Source: Chelatococcus caeni
GTDB lineage: Bacteria > Pseudomonadota > Alphaproteobacteria > Rhizobiales > Beijerinckiaceae
Length of the DNA: 64,000 bases
Assembly: GCF_014196925.1 (NCBI RefSeq)
Contig: NZ_JACIEN010000001.1
Coordinates: forward strand, 496,001-560,000
Reading direction: 5' to 3'
Made by a program: the position numbers and the translations under genes. Below are positions 23,858-35,840 of the stretch, piece by piece (position 1 is the stretch's first letter; each line of letters begins with the position of its first letter). Below the pieces are notes generated by a model. The model saw only the letters and a program-made list of their open reading frames with translations. It was not told the origin of the DNA and did not search any database.

Positions 23858-24298
23858 ATGCCTACGGCCCGTGATGTGGCTCAGTACATTTTAGAGTGTC
23901 GTGGTCCTATGACAACCATGAAGCTCCAGAAGCTGGTCTATTATAGCCAAGTATGGTCCATAGTGTGGGACGACGATACGCTGTTCAACGAGCCCATTGA
24001 GGCATGGAAGAACGGTCCGGTCGTCCGCGATCTTTGGGAAAGTGCACGCGGACGCTTCCGTATCTCTGAGATTGCGGCGGGAAGCTCGGCGGGCCTGAGC
24101 GAAGCTCAAAAGGAAACCATTGATCTCGTACTTGAATTTTATGGCGATAAGGATGCCCAGTGGCTCAGCGATTTGACGCACATGGAGTATCCTTGGAAAG
24201 AGGCGTACGGGCGCGGTCAGAATTCCATTGTCGACCTTGCGGTCGTCGCTGATTATTATTCGTCGCTTTCTCCGGATGACGCGGTTACGGCGCCGTGA
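23858..24298 (+). CDS. Panacea-domain (DUF4065) putative antitoxin
   Basis: A 146-residue Panacea protein (SocA/GepA-like). Readable features are ARDVAQYILECRG, the hallmark TMKLQKLVYYSQVWSIVWDD, then EPIEAWKNGPVVRDLWE and LSEAQKETIDLVLEFYGDKDAQWLSDLTH, which are the conserved blocks in order. ATG 23858 follows GAGGAGG by 5 bases; a GTG at 23852 overlaps that site. Panacea proteins are documented antitoxins that neutralise very different toxins by direct binding. The partner gene starts inside its 3' end. Both genes and the leader are visibly poorer in GC than their flanks, suggesting transfer. Confidence 0.85.
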   Translation: MPTARDVAQYILECRGPMTTMKLQKLVYYSQVWSIVWDDDTLFNEPIEAWKNGPVVRDLWESARGRFRISEIAAGSSAGLSEAQKETIDLVLEFYGDKDAQWLSDLTHMEYPWKEAYGRGQNSIVDLAVVADYYSSLSPDDAVTAP

Positions 24299-24794
24299 AG
24301 CCCGAGTCGAGCGGGCGATTCAGAAGAAGCTGAGGGCTGCTGGTAAGGCGGCCCGATTGCTTTCTCAGCCTCCAAGCGGAAAGCAGGTCCGAGCAGGGGC
24401 GGATCCTGGTTCAATTTTTGCGATGCCGGTCAGTTGGAGCGACGAAACGGCAGACCGCGACGGTGCATGGTCGTGGGGCGTTGGTCGGCAATGGTCCGCT
24501 GTTGATTGGAGTGTCGTAATTAGCCCCAAGCTGCAAGAGTGGGCTAAGTTAACGTGGGGCGAAATCGATAAGTTCACAACGGGAAATGGGCACAAGTCGC
24601 ACCATAACATGGATACCGAGTCTGTATGCGACGAGGCACAACTCCGCCTGATAGAAATTGATCGTTTTGGGGATACGATCTTTCGCTTTCGCCTTGGAAA
24701 CAAAAGGCGGCTATGGGGCTTCCGGATTGTCTCGAAATTCGAGATTCTTTGGTACGATCCAACCCATCAGATTTATCCGACAGAGCCTGATTAA
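24276..24794 (+). CDS. unrecognised partner of the Panacea protein, candidate toxin
   Basis: A 172-residue protein from ATG 24276, overlapping the Panacea gene by 23 bases; an in-frame TTG at 24228 is an alternative start. The N-terminal 45 residues are strongly basic (RLRRREARVERAIQKKLRAAGK). The rest is globular, with WSWGVGRQWSAVDWSVVISPKL, a His cluster GNGHKSHHNMD, and a C-terminal KRRLWGFRIVSKFEILWYDP followed by THQIYP. The last block resembles a motif seen in small uncharacterised proteins, but I cannot name a family. Toxin identity rests on operon context only. A different low-GC base composition is evident. Confidence 0.7.
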   Translation: MTRLRRREARVERAIQKKLRAAGKAARLLSQPPSGKQVRAGADPGSIFAMPVSWSDETADRDGAWSWGVGRQWSAVDWSVVISPKLQEWAKLTWGEIDKFTTGNGHKSHHNMDTESVCDEAQLRLIEIDRFGDTIFRFRLGNKRRLWGFRIVSKFEILWYDPTHQIYPTEPD

Positions 24795-24876
24795 TAGAGG
24801 CAGCCAGCGAGCCGGCTGCGCCAAGAAATGGCGACGGTTGCATCCACTTGGGCGCTCCCAGCATGCCGGAAGAAGC

Positions 24877-24898
24877 GCCGGGCGGCGTCCCGCCCGGC
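24877..24898 (-). terminator. hairpin after the beta-hydroxyacid dehydrogenase gene
   Basis: Arms GCCGGGCG (24877-24884) and CGCCCGGC (24891-24898) pair perfectly. Read leftwards it follows the dehydrogenase stop by 8 bases and leads into CTTCTTCC, a weak U-rich tail. It may also serve the convergent toxin-antitoxin transcript. Confidence 0.6.
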
Positions 24899-24906
24899 AA
24901 GGAAGG

Positions 24907-25770
24907 TCAGCGGTCGAGGCGTGCGATGAGGGACGAGGTGTCCCACCGGTTGCCGCCGAGGCGCTGCACCTCGGAATAGAACTGGTCGACGAGCGCGGTG
25001 ACGGGCAGATGGGCGCCGTTGTGACGCGCCTCGGCCAGGCAGATGCCCAGGTCCTTGCGCATCCAGTCGACGGCGAAGCCGAAGTCGAACTTATCCTCGT
25101 TCATGGTCTTCCAGCGGTTCTCCATCTGCCAGGACTGCGCAGCGCCCTTGGAGATGACGGAGATCACCGCCTCGACATCGAGCCCCGCCTTCTTGGCGAA
25201 ATGGACGCCTTCCGAGAGCGCCTGCACGAGGCCGGCGATGCAGATCTGGTTGACCATCTTGGTGAGCTGGCCGGCACCGGAGGGGCCGAGCAGCCGGCAG
25301 GCGCGGGCAAAGCTCGCGATGACCGGCTCGGCCTTGGCGTAGTCGGCCGCATCGCCGCCGCACATCACGGTCAGCACGCCGTTCTCGGCGCCGGCCTGCC
25401 CGCCGGAGACCGGTGCGTCGACGAAGCCGAGCCCCATCTCCTTCGCCTTCGCATGGAGCTCGCGCGCCACTTCCGCCGAGGCGGTCGTGTGGTCGACGAA
25501 GATGGCGCCGGGCTTCATGCCGGCGAAGGCGCCGTCCGGGCCGATGGTGACGGCGCGCAGGTCGTCGTCGTTGCCGACGCAGGAAAAGACGATGTCCTGG
25601 CCCTCGGCCGCGGCCCTCGGCGTGGCGGCCGCGCGCCCGCCGTTCTCGGCCACCCACTTCTCGGCCTTGGCGGCCGTGCGGTTGTAGACGGTGACCTCGT
25701 GGCCCTTGTCCTTGAGGTGGCGCGCCATGGGATAGCCCATGACGCCGAGCCCGAGAAAGGCAACCTTCAT
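24907..25770 (-). CDS. beta-hydroxyacid dehydrogenase (GlxR/GarR/3-hydroxyisobutyrate family)
   Basis: A 287-residue NAD(P)-dependent dehydrogenase. The N-terminal Rossmann fold starts KVAFLGLGVMGYPMARHLKD. Substrate-binding block DAPVSGGQAGAENGVLTVM is at about residue 118, and the catalytic lysine is in GAGQLTKMVNQICIAG. The C-terminal helical domain has KGAAQSWQMENR. Candidate substrates are tartronate semialdehyde, 3-hydroxyisobutyrate or succinate semialdehyde; sequence alone does not decide. It is 58 bases downstream of the amino-acid ABC permease genes on the same strand. Confidence 0.9.
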   Translation of the reverse strand: MKVAFLGLGVMGYPMARHLKDKGHEVTVYNRTAAKAEKWVAENGGRAAATPRAAAEGQDIVFSCVGNDDDLRAVTIGPDGAFAGMKPGAIFVDHTTASAEVARELHAKAKEMGLGFVDAPVSGGQAGAENGVLTVMCGGDAADYAKAEPVIASFARACRLLGPSGAGQLTKMVNQICIAGLVQALSEGVHFAKKAGLDVEAVISVISKGAAQSWQMENRWKTMNEDKFDFGFAVDWMRKDLGICLAEARHNGAHLPVTALVDQFYSEVQRLGGNRWDTSSLIARLDR

Positions 25771-25828
25771 GTGTTCCGCTCCCGATGATTGGCGGGCCGA
25801 TGGCGCGCACCGGGCCCGCGCCGGTTGA

Positions 25829-26539
25829 TCATGCCGGCTTCAGATGCCGCGTCAGCCGCCGCTCGGCGACCGCCCACAGACGACGTACCCCCTCGACGAG
25901 GATGAGGTAAAGGGCCGCCGCCCACAAATAGACCTGGAAATCGAAGCTGCGCGAGAAGGCGAGCCGCGTCACGCCCATGACGTCGTAGATGGTGATGAGC
26001 GAGACGATGGCGCTCGCCTTGATCATCAGGATCAGCTCGTTGCCAAGCGGGCGCAGCGCGGTGACGAGCGCCTGCGGCAGCACCACCTTCACGAAGGCGA
26101 GCCAGCGCGGCAGGCCGAGGGCGAAGGCGGCCTCGTTCTGGCCGCCGGGGACAGCCTGGATGCCGCCGCGCAGGATTTCCGCCTGGTAGGCCGCGGTATT
26201 GAGCGTGAAGGTCAGCAGCGCGCAGAACCACGCGTCGCGGAAGAACGTCCACAGCCCCACCGCCTCGAAGGCGTCGCGCAATTGCCCGGCGCCGTAATAG
26301 ACGAGGAAGACCTGGGCGAGCAGCGGCGTGCCGCGGAAGAAGTACACATAGGAATAGGCGAGGGTGCGCAGCACACTGCTCTTCGACAGGCGCGCGAGCG
26401 CCACCGGCACGGCGAGCAGGCCGCCGAGGATGAAGGAAATCCCCACGAGCTGCAGCGTGACGAGGACGCCGTCGAGAAAGCGCGGGCCGTAACGCGCCAT
26501 GAGATCGAGGTTGATGAGGCCGCCGAGAAAGTCGCTCAT
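25829..26539 (-). CDS. polar amino-acid ABC transporter permease (HisM/ArtM type)
   Basis: A 236-residue inner-membrane permease. The hydrophobic helices include VLVTLQLVGISFILGGLLAVPVAL. The EAA-loop GLPRWLAFVKVVLPQALVTALRPLGNEL, which contacts the ATPase, lies near residue 150. The YFFRGTPLLAQVFLVYYG block is typical of the His/Glu/Gln permease family. Its ATG overlaps the stop of the partner permease by 4 bases (ATGA), so they are coupled and probably form a heterodimer. No ATPase gene for this importer is in the window. Confidence 0.92.
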   Translation of the reverse strand: MSDFLGGLINLDLMARYGPRFLDGVLVTLQLVGISFILGGLLAVPVALARLSKSSVLRTLAYSYVYFFRGTPLLAQVFLVYYGAGQLRDAFEAVGLWTFFRDAWFCALLTFTLNTAAYQAEILRGGIQAVPGGQNEAAFALGLPRWLAFVKVVLPQALVTALRPLGNELILMIKASAIVSLITIYDVMGVTRLAFSRSFDFQVYLWAAALYLILVEGVRRLWAVAERRLTRHLKPA

Positions 26540-27255
26540 GCGGGCCTCCGCACCTGGCCGCGGCTCGTCCGCGCCTCGAGCCAGCCGAGCGCCCCGCCCG
26601 ACAGCATGGAGAAGAAGAGATAGACGAGGCACGCGACGAAATAGAAGAACAGCGGCTCCTTCGTGCTGCCCACGGCGATGTTGGTCTGGCGCATCAGGTC
26701 GGCGAGGGCGATGGTCGAGACGAGCGACGTGTCCTTCAGCAGCACCAGCCAGTTGTTGCCGAGGCCGGGCAGCGCGACGCGGACGAGCTGCGGCAGGACG
26801 ACGAGGCGAAAGCTGAGGCGGGCGGAGAGGCCGAGCGCGCGTGCCGCCTCGCGCTGCCCGTTCGGGATGGCGTTGAGGGCCCCCACCCACACCTCGCTGG
26901 AGAAGGCGGCAAGCACCAGCCCGAGGGCGACGAAGCCGGCGAGGAAGGAATTGACCTGGATCTGCGCCGTGTAGCCGACGGCGGATGCCAGCTTCTGCAG
27001 CAGGAGCTGGCCGCCGTAATAGACGATGAAAAGCGTCAGCAGTTCGGGCAGGCCGCGGAAGACGGTGGTGAAGACGACCGCGACATTGCGGGCGATGCGG
27101 CTGCCGGAGCGCTGGCCGAGGGCGACGAAAAGGCCGAGCATGAGCCCGAAGGGCAGGGTGAGCACCGCAAGCGCGATGGTGATGAGCGCGCCCTGCGCGA
27201 GTTCGTCCCCCCAGCCGTCGGGCCCGAAGGAGAGAAGGTCGAGATAATAGGTCAT
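26536..27255 (-). CDS. polar amino-acid ABC transporter permease (HisQ/ArtQ type)
   Basis: A 239-residue permease, partner of the adjacent gene. It has QGALITIALAVLTLPFGLMLGLF, the TVFRGLPELLTLFIVYYGG block and the EAA loop GLSARLSFRLVVLPQLVRVALPGLGNN. ATG 27255 (MTYYLDLLSFG) is chosen because family members begin about here and GGTGAATGG lies upstream. It lies 236 bases downstream of the binding-protein gene, an interval that contains a stable hairpin likely to set relative expression. Confidence 0.92.
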   Translation of the reverse strand: MTYYLDLLSFGPDGWGDELAQGALITIALAVLTLPFGLMLGLFVALGQRSGSRIARNVAVVFTTVFRGLPELLTLFIVYYGGQLLLQKLASAVGYTAQIQVNSFLAGFVALGLVLAAFSSEVWVGALNAIPNGQREAARALGLSARLSFRLVVLPQLVRVALPGLGNNWLVLLKDTSLVSTIALADLMRQTNIAVGSTKEPLFFYFVACLVYLFFSMLSGGALGWLEARTSRGQVRRPA

Positions 27256-27436
27256 CCATTCACCGCCGGTGCCGCAGGCGGACCTCGGCGAGCCCTGCAT
27301 CTGCGGTGGCTGTCGGAGCTGCCGTCAGCAACAGTGGGGACGAGAGCGCCCGCCCCCTCTTCCCGCCCGCAGGGAGGGGACGGCAGCCATGGGCGCCATG
27401 CCTGGCTTCGAATCATGAGGCTGGCCCCCGCCCCCG

Positions 27437-27464
27437 GATCCCTCTCCCGGCAAGGAGAAGGATC
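27437..27464 (-). promoter_or_regulatory. intercistronic hairpin between binding-protein and permease genes
   Basis: Arms GATCCCTCTCC and GGAGAAGGATC pair with one G-U or C-A position around a 6-base loop. In transcript sense it lies 27 bases after the binding-protein stop and has no U-run. Such hairpins often protect the 3' end of the binding-protein message and lower permease expression; this function is inferred. Confidence 0.5.
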
Positions 27465-27491
27465 GCTTGCGCCCCGCATGAGGCATTCGGC

Positions 27492-28268
27492 TCAATAGAT
27501 CTCGAAGTCGAAGTACTTCTTCGCGATCGTGTCGTAGGTGCCGTCGGCGCGGATATCGGCGATGGCCTTGTTCAGAAGCTCCTTGAGGTCCTGGTCGCCC
27601 TTGCGGACGGCAAGGCCGATGCCCTCGCCGAAATACTGCGCGTACTGCTTATCGTCGACGTCGCCGAGGACCTTGCAGCAATCGGCTCCATCCTTCTTCA
27701 GCCAGTCGAGCAGCACGATCTTGTCGGCGAAGACGGTGTCGACGCGGCCCGACTTGAGGTCGGCGTTCGCCTCGTCGAGCGTGGGATAGAGCTTCACCGT
27801 GACGCCCTCGGGCCCGTAGACGTCCTCGAGCATCGTCGCGTGGGTGGTGGAGGACTGGGCGCCGACGATCTTGCCCTTGAGGTCGGCCGGGGCAACGCCG
27901 GTCAGCTTCGTGTCCTTGGGCGCGACGAAGGACACCGGCGCGCTGGCGTAGCGCTCCGTGAAATCCACCTGCTGCTTGCGTTCCTCGGTGATCGACATCG
28001 AGGCGGCGATGGCGTCGTACTTGTTGGCGATGAGGGCCGGGATGAGGCCGTCCCAGTCCTGCGCCACGACGGTGCATTTGGCCCCCACCTTGTCGCAGAG
28101 CGCCTTGGCGATGTCGACGTCGAAGCCCTGCAGTTCACCGTTGGAACCGACGAAGTTGAACGGGGGATAGGCGCCTTCCGTGGCGATGCGGATTTCCTTC
28201 CATTCCTTGGCGGAGGCCGCGCCCGTCAGGGCGAGAAGCGTGGCGGCAACGGCAATGGTCAAGCGCAT
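27492..28268 (-). CDS. polar amino-acid ABC transporter substrate-binding protein
   Basis: A 258-residue periplasmic binding protein of the lysine/arginine/ornithine type. Signal peptide residues 1-20 (LTIAVAATLLALTGAASA). The mature chain begins KEIRIATEGAYPPFNFVGSNGELQGFDVDIA, the classic family signature, then DGLIPALIANKYDAIAASMSITEERKQQVDFTERY. Two Cys in GADCCKVLG are adjacent. Basic amino acids are the likely ligands by family. It is transcribed leftwards ahead of the two permease genes and divergently from the Mrp gene. Confidence 0.92.
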   Translation of the reverse strand: MRLTIAVAATLLALTGAASAKEWKEIRIATEGAYPPFNFVGSNGELQGFDVDIAKALCDKVGAKCTVVAQDWDGLIPALIANKYDAIAASMSITEERKQQVDFTERYASAPVSFVAPKDTKLTGVAPADLKGKIVGAQSSTTHATMLEDVYGPEGVTVKLYPTLDEANADLKSGRVDTVFADKIVLLDWLKKDGADCCKVLGDVDDKQYAQYFGEGIGLAVRKGDQDLKELLNKAIADIRADGTYDTIAKKYFDFEIY

Positions 28269-28483
28269 GATGAACCCCTGGATCGGCTATTCTTCTGTTG
28301 TCCTGGCGGCTTTCGGCCGGCCGGGCGCTGGCGTGATGTTTCCACGATCGCCACATTTCGGGCAAGGCATGTGGATGATTTGCCGCAAGGTGATGCGCCG
28401 GCCCGCCCTCAGGGTGCGACCCTCTCGGTGTTGACCGGGTCTGCCGCCCGTCCCAATGTGCGCCCGTTCTAAGGAGGAACGAG

Positions 28484-29602
28484 ATGGTGACGCGGGAGAC
28501 GATTCTGGAGCGGCTGGCGAGCGTGGCGGGGCCCGACGGCAAGACGCCCCTGCCGCAATCGGGGGCGCTGTCCGAAGTCGTCGTCCAGGATGGCAAGGTC
28601 TATTTCTCCATCGCCATCGATCCTGCCCGTTCCATGGAGCTCGAGGCGATGCGCCGGGCGGCCGAGGAGGCGGCGGCCTCCGTGCCGGGCATCGACCAGG
28701 CCATCGTCACCCTGACGTCCGACCGGCCGGCGGGGTCAGGGCCTTCCGCCCCGCCCCAGCGCCAGCCCGGGCCGCGCGCGGCGGCGGCGCAGGCCAAGGC
28801 GGCCGTGGCCGGCGTGCGCCACATCATCGCCGTGGCGAGCGGCAAGGGCGGCGTCGGCAAGTCGACCACCGCCTGCAACCTCGCGCTGGCGCTCGCCCGC
28901 ACCGGCCTCTCCGTCGGCGTGCTCGACGCCGACATCTACGGCCCCTCGATGCCGCGCCTCTTCGCCCTCAAGGGCCGGCCGCAGGTCGTCTCCGGCCGCA
29001 CGCTGAAGCCGCTCGAGGGCTACGGCCTCAAGGTCATGTCCATCGGCTTCCTCGTGGAGGAGGAGGCGGCCATGATCTGGCGCGGGCCGATGGTGATGTC
29101 CGCCATCCAGCAGATGCTGCGCGAGGTGGCCTGGGGCGATCTCGACGTGCTCGTCGTCGACATGCCGCCGGGCACCGGCGATGCCCAGCTCACCATGGCC
29201 CAGGCCGTGCCGCTCGCCGGCGCCGTCATCGTCTCGACGCCGCAGGATCTCGCGCTCATCGATGCGCGCCGGGGCGTCGCCATGTTCCGCCGGGTCGACG
29301 TGCCCATCCTCGGCGTCGTCGAGAACATGAGCACCTTCATCTGCCCCCATTGCGGCAACGCCTCCGACATCTTCGGCCACGGCGGCGCGCGCCACGAGGC
29401 GGAGCGCCTCGGCGTGCCCTTCCTCGGCGAGGTGCCGCTGCACATGACGATCCGCGAAAAGTCCGACGCGGGCCTGCCCGTTGTCGTCAGCGAGCCCGAC
29501 GGCCCCCACGCCAGGGCCTATCTCGACATCGCCCGCAAGATCGCGGCCGGGCTCGCCGGCGGGACCGCCGGCCGTGCCGCTCCGCGCATCGTGATCGAGT
29601 GA
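28484..29602 (+). CDS. apbC: Mrp/NBP35-family iron-sulfur carrier ATPase
   Basis: A 372-residue Fe-S cluster carrier. The N-terminal MIP18-like domain spans residues 1-80. After an Ala/Pro linker, the deviant Walker A SGKGGVGKSTTACNLA begins at about residue 118, then GVLDADIYGPSMPRLF and VVDMPPGTGDAQLTM. The cluster-binding CPHC motif lies in FICPHCGNASDIFGHGG. The product assembles or transfers 4Fe-4S clusters as a dimer. GGAGG precedes ATG 28484. It is divergent from the amino-acid importer; no functional link is obvious. Confidence 0.93.
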   Translation: MVTRETILERLASVAGPDGKTPLPQSGALSEVVVQDGKVYFSIAIDPARSMELEAMRRAAEEAAASVPGIDQAIVTLTSDRPAGSGPSAPPQRQPGPRAAAAQAKAAVAGVRHIIAVASGKGGVGKSTTACNLALALARTGLSVGVLDADIYGPSMPRLFALKGRPQVVSGRTLKPLEGYGLKVMSIGFLVEEEAAMIWRGPMVMSAIQQMLREVAWGDLDVLVVDMPPGTGDAQLTMAQAVPLAGAVIVSTPQDLALIDARRGVAMFRRVDVPILGVVENMSTFICPHCGNASDIFGHGGARHEAERLGVPFLGEVPLHMTIREKSDAGLPVVVSEPDGPHARAYLDIARKIAAGLAGGTAGRAAPRIVIE

Positions 29603-29666
29603 GGCGATCGACACCCGCTCGCGTCGTGCGAAAAATCCAGGGGCCCAGCACGAGATTCCGTCTTGA

Positions 29667-32196
<2,530 letters not shown>

Positions 32197-32222
32197 GATG
32201 AACCGCCGGAAGCCCGGCACGG

Positions 32223-32250
32223 AAGGCCCCGCTCCGGCGGGGCCTTTTGT
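32223..32250 (+). terminator. intrinsic terminator after TRAP binding protein 2
   Basis: Arms AAGGCCCCGC (32223-32232) and GCGGGGCCTT (32237-32246) pair perfectly around TCCG and run into TTTTGTTT. Confidence 0.9.
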
Positions 32251-32369
32251 TTGGAACGCTCGAAAGGCATTGTTTCACCCTTGCTCTTTTGCCGGCCGGG
32301 CAGCACAGATAGCGCACCAAACGGGGAGCGGGCGGCAATGATCCGCCCTCAAGGGAGAAACGACCTTAA

Positions 32370-33470
<1,101 letters not shown>

Positions 33471-33496
33471 CGCGGGCTCGTCGACAGCCAACAGCG

Positions 33497-33526
33497 AAAG
33501 GGCCCCGGCATCGCCGGGGCCCTTTT
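33497..33526. terminator. bidirectional terminator between TRAP binding protein 3 and TRAP permease
   Basis: Arms of 13 bases (AAAGGGCCCCGGC, 33497-33509, with its complement at 33513-33525) surround loop ATC. A-runs on the left and T-runs on the right make it suitable for both convergent transcripts. Confidence 0.9.
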
Positions 33527-33540
33527 CATTTCTTCGTCGA

Positions 33541-35208
33541 TCAGTCGAACTTCGGCGGGCCGAGGTCCATCGGCGGGGCGAACTGGTCGAGCCCCGGCGC
33601 GAGGTTCTGCAGCTGCTCCTCGAGCTGCTGCTCGTCGAGCTCCACGTGGCCCGACTTGTAGTGCAGCACCATCTGCGGGAACAGCATGACGAGCGCCACC
33701 ATGAGGATCTGGATGAAGATGAAGGGCAGGGCGCCCCAGTAGATCTGGCTCGTCAGGATCGGCGCCGTGGTCTTGCCGGTCAGCCGGTCGCGGTAGGCCT
33801 GCCGCGGCGCGACGGAGCGCAGGTAGAACAGAGCGAAGCCGAACGGCGGCGTCAGGAAGCTCGTCTGCAGGTTGATGGCGAGGATGACGCCGAACCAGAT
33901 GAGGTCGATCCCCAGCCGCTCCACCGCCGGCACCAGGAGGGGAATGATGATGAAGGCGATCTCGAAGAAGTCGAGGAAGCAGCCGAGCACGAAGACGAGG
34001 ATGTTGACGAAGAGCAGGAAGCCGATCTCGCCGCCCGGCAGGGCGACCAGCAGTTCCTCCACCCACTTGTGCCCGTCGACCCCGTAGAAGGTGAGCGCGA
34101 AGACGCGCGCGCCGAGGAGGATGAAGAGCACGAAGGCGGACAGTTTCGCCGTCGAGAACGTCGCCTGGCGCAGGAGGTCGAAGGTGAGCCGGCGCTTGAA
34201 CAGCGCCAGCAGCACGGCCCCCGTCGCCCCCATCGCGCCGCCCTCGGTCGGCGTGGCGACGCCGATGAAGATGGTGCCGAGCACGAGGAAGACGAGCGCC
34301 AGCGGCGGCACCATGACGAAGATGACCTCCTCCGCCATGCGCGACAGCAGCTTGAGCCGCAGGAGCTTGTTGATGAGGGCGAGCGCGAAGGCGATGGCCA
34401 CCGCGAGCGTCAAGGTGAGCACGACGAGGTCCGCCAGGTTGCGCACGTTGCTGCGCTGCATGACGAGATAGGCGGCCGTGCCGGCGATCACCGTCACGAC
34501 GAGCAGCGACAGGCGCCGCGCGCGGCCGTCGGGATCGTTGAGCGTCTGCGCTTCCGGCGGCAGGCCGGGGGCCATCTTCGGGCTCGCCATGCTGGCCACG
34601 AAGACGTAGCCCGCATAGAGCAGCGTCAGCACCACGCCGGGGATGAAGGCGCCCTGGTACATGTCGCCCACCGAGCGGCCGAGCTGGTCGGCCATGACGA
34701 TCAGCACGAGCGAGGGCGGGATGATCTGCGCCAGCGTGCCCGAGGCGGCGATGATGCCGGTAGCGAGGCGCCGGTCATAGCCGTAGCGCAGCATGATCGG
34801 CAGCGAGATGAGGCCCATGGAGATGACCGAGGCCGCGACGACGCCGGTGGTCGCCGCGAGCAGCGCGCCGACGAAGACCACCGCATAGGCGACGCCGCCC
34901 CGCACCGTGCCGAACAGCTGCCCGATGGTGTCGAGCAGGTCCTCCGCCATGCCCGATCGCTCCAGGATGAGCCCCATGAAGGTGAAGAAGGGGATGGCCA
35001 GGAGCACGTCGTTGTTCATCGTGCCGTAGACGCGCTCCGGCAGGGCCTGCAGGAAGTCGGGCACGAACAGGCCGAGCTCGATGCCGATGAGGCCGAAGAT
35101 GAGCCCGTTGGCCGCCAGCGCGAAGGCCACCGGATAGCCGAGCAGAAGGAAGAGGACGAGCGCCGCGAACATGATCGGCGCCATGTTGTGGATGAAGAAC
35201 TCCACCAT
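33541..35208 (-). CDS. TRAP transporter large permease subunit (DctM/TakM type)
   Basis: A 555-residue polytopic membrane protein with a dozen or more hydrophobic segments, the catalytic ion-coupled subunit of a TRAP importer. Family blocks visible are LLLGYPVAFALAANGLIFG, NNDVLLAIPFFTFMGLILERSGMAEDLLDTIGQLFG, GVVAASVISMGLISLPIMLRYGYDRRLATG, and TPTEGGAMGATGAVLLAL. It is longer than DctM (about 430) because of a charged loop near residues 210-290 and a hydrophilic C-tail (LDEQQLEEQLQNLAP), as in TakM-like proteins. It follows the small subunit gene by 29 bases. Confidence 0.92.
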   Translation of the reverse strand: MVEFFIHNMAPIMFAALVLFLLLGYPVAFALAANGLIFGLIGIELGLFVPDFLQALPERVYGTMNNDVLLAIPFFTFMGLILERSGMAEDLLDTIGQLFGTVRGGVAYAVVFVGALLAATTGVVAASVISMGLISLPIMLRYGYDRRLATGIIAASGTLAQIIPPSLVLIVMADQLGRSVGDMYQGAFIPGVVLTLLYAGYVFVASMASPKMAPGLPPEAQTLNDPDGRARRLSLLVVTVIAGTAAYLVMQRSNVRNLADLVVLTLTLAVAIAFALALINKLLRLKLLSRMAEEVIFVMVPPLALVFLVLGTIFIGVATPTEGGAMGATGAVLLALFKRRLTFDLLRQATFSTAKLSAFVLFILLGARVFALTFYGVDGHKWVEELLVALPGGEIGFLLFVNILVFVLGCFLDFFEIAFIIIPLLVPAVERLGIDLIWFGVILAINLQTSFLTPPFGFALFYLRSVAPRQAYRDRLTGKTTAPILTSQIYWGALPFIFIQILMVALVMLFPQMVLHYKSGHVELDEQQLEEQLQNLAPGLDQFAPPMDLGPPKFD

Positions 35209-35237
35209 GGAGAGGCTCCTGAAGCGTTCGCGGATTG

Positions 35238-35840
35238 TCAGGGCCGGCTGGAGCCGGCACCGGGCCCGAGGTTGTGGATCATCTGCTCCGCTTCGGCCAC
35301 CTCTGGCGGAAGTTCAGCATCGGCGTGGGGGTCGTCGATGTCGCCGCGCAGCACCGCGATACGCTTGATGAGCTCCGAAACCGCCTGCACCAGCAGCAGG
35401 GCAAAGCCGAGCGGCACCAGCATCTTGGCCGGCCATTGCGGCAGGCCACCCGCATTGAGCGACTGCTCGTTGATGGCGTAGGAGCGCTCGGCGAAGGGGA
35501 TCGACGTGAGCAGCATCACGACGCACAGCGGCATGAGGAAGAAGACCGTGCCGAAGAGCTCGATCCAGTTCCGCACGCGGGCCGAGAGGCGGGCGTGCAC
35601 CACGTCGATGCGGATATGCTCGTTGACGATCAGGGTCCACGGCGCGCACATCAGGAACACCGCGCCGAACAGGACCCACTGCAGCTCCAGCCAGGCGTTC
35701 GACGACATGTCGAACGCCTTGCGGATGATGGCATTTACGGCTGAAACGGCGATCGCGACCACGATCAGCCAGGCAACCCAGCGGCCGATGCGCGCATTGA
35801 CCGCGTCAATGGCCCTCGAAATCGCAAGTAGAATCGACAC
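35238..35840 (-). CDS. TRAP transporter small permease subunit (DctQ/TakQ type)
   Basis: A 200-residue membrane protein with four hydrophobic helices: WVAWLIVVAIAVSAVNAII, ELQWVLFGAVFLMCAPWTLI, IELFGTVFFLMPLCVVMLL and MLVPLGFALLLVQAVSELI. The ELQW and NEHIRIDVVH segments are the DctQ signature. The start is set at GTG 35840 because GGGAAGGG lies about 7 bases upstream; the open frame upstream is not protein-like. It is transcribed with the large subunit and presumably serves all three binding proteins on the opposite strand. Confidence 0.9.
   Translation of the reverse strand: MSILLAISRAIDAVNARIGRWVAWLIVVAIAVSAVNAIIRKAFDMSSNAWLELQWVLFGAVFLMCAPWTLIVNEHIRIDVVHARLSARVRNWIELFGTVFFLMPLCVVMLLTSIPFAERSYAINEQSLNAGGLPQWPAKMLVPLGFALLLVQAVSELIKRIAVLRGDIDDPHADAELPPEVAEAEQMIHNLGPGAGSSRP

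Noticed and set aside
24574-24900. Minus-strand frames opposite the candidate toxin.
   Set aside because: They run antisense to the coupled partner gene, have no good start signal and no recognisable content.
25829-27259. An apparent 476-residue protein ending in the HisM-type permease.
   Set aside because: The first half is the wrong frame of the HisQ-type permease gene. The real permease starts at ATG 26539 with the usual ATGA overlap.
33646-35481. A 611-codon plus-strand frame opposite the TRAP permease genes.
   Set aside because: Low-complexity Glu/Asp/Arg/His shadow of hydrophobic codons on the minus strand, where real TRAP motifs are found.
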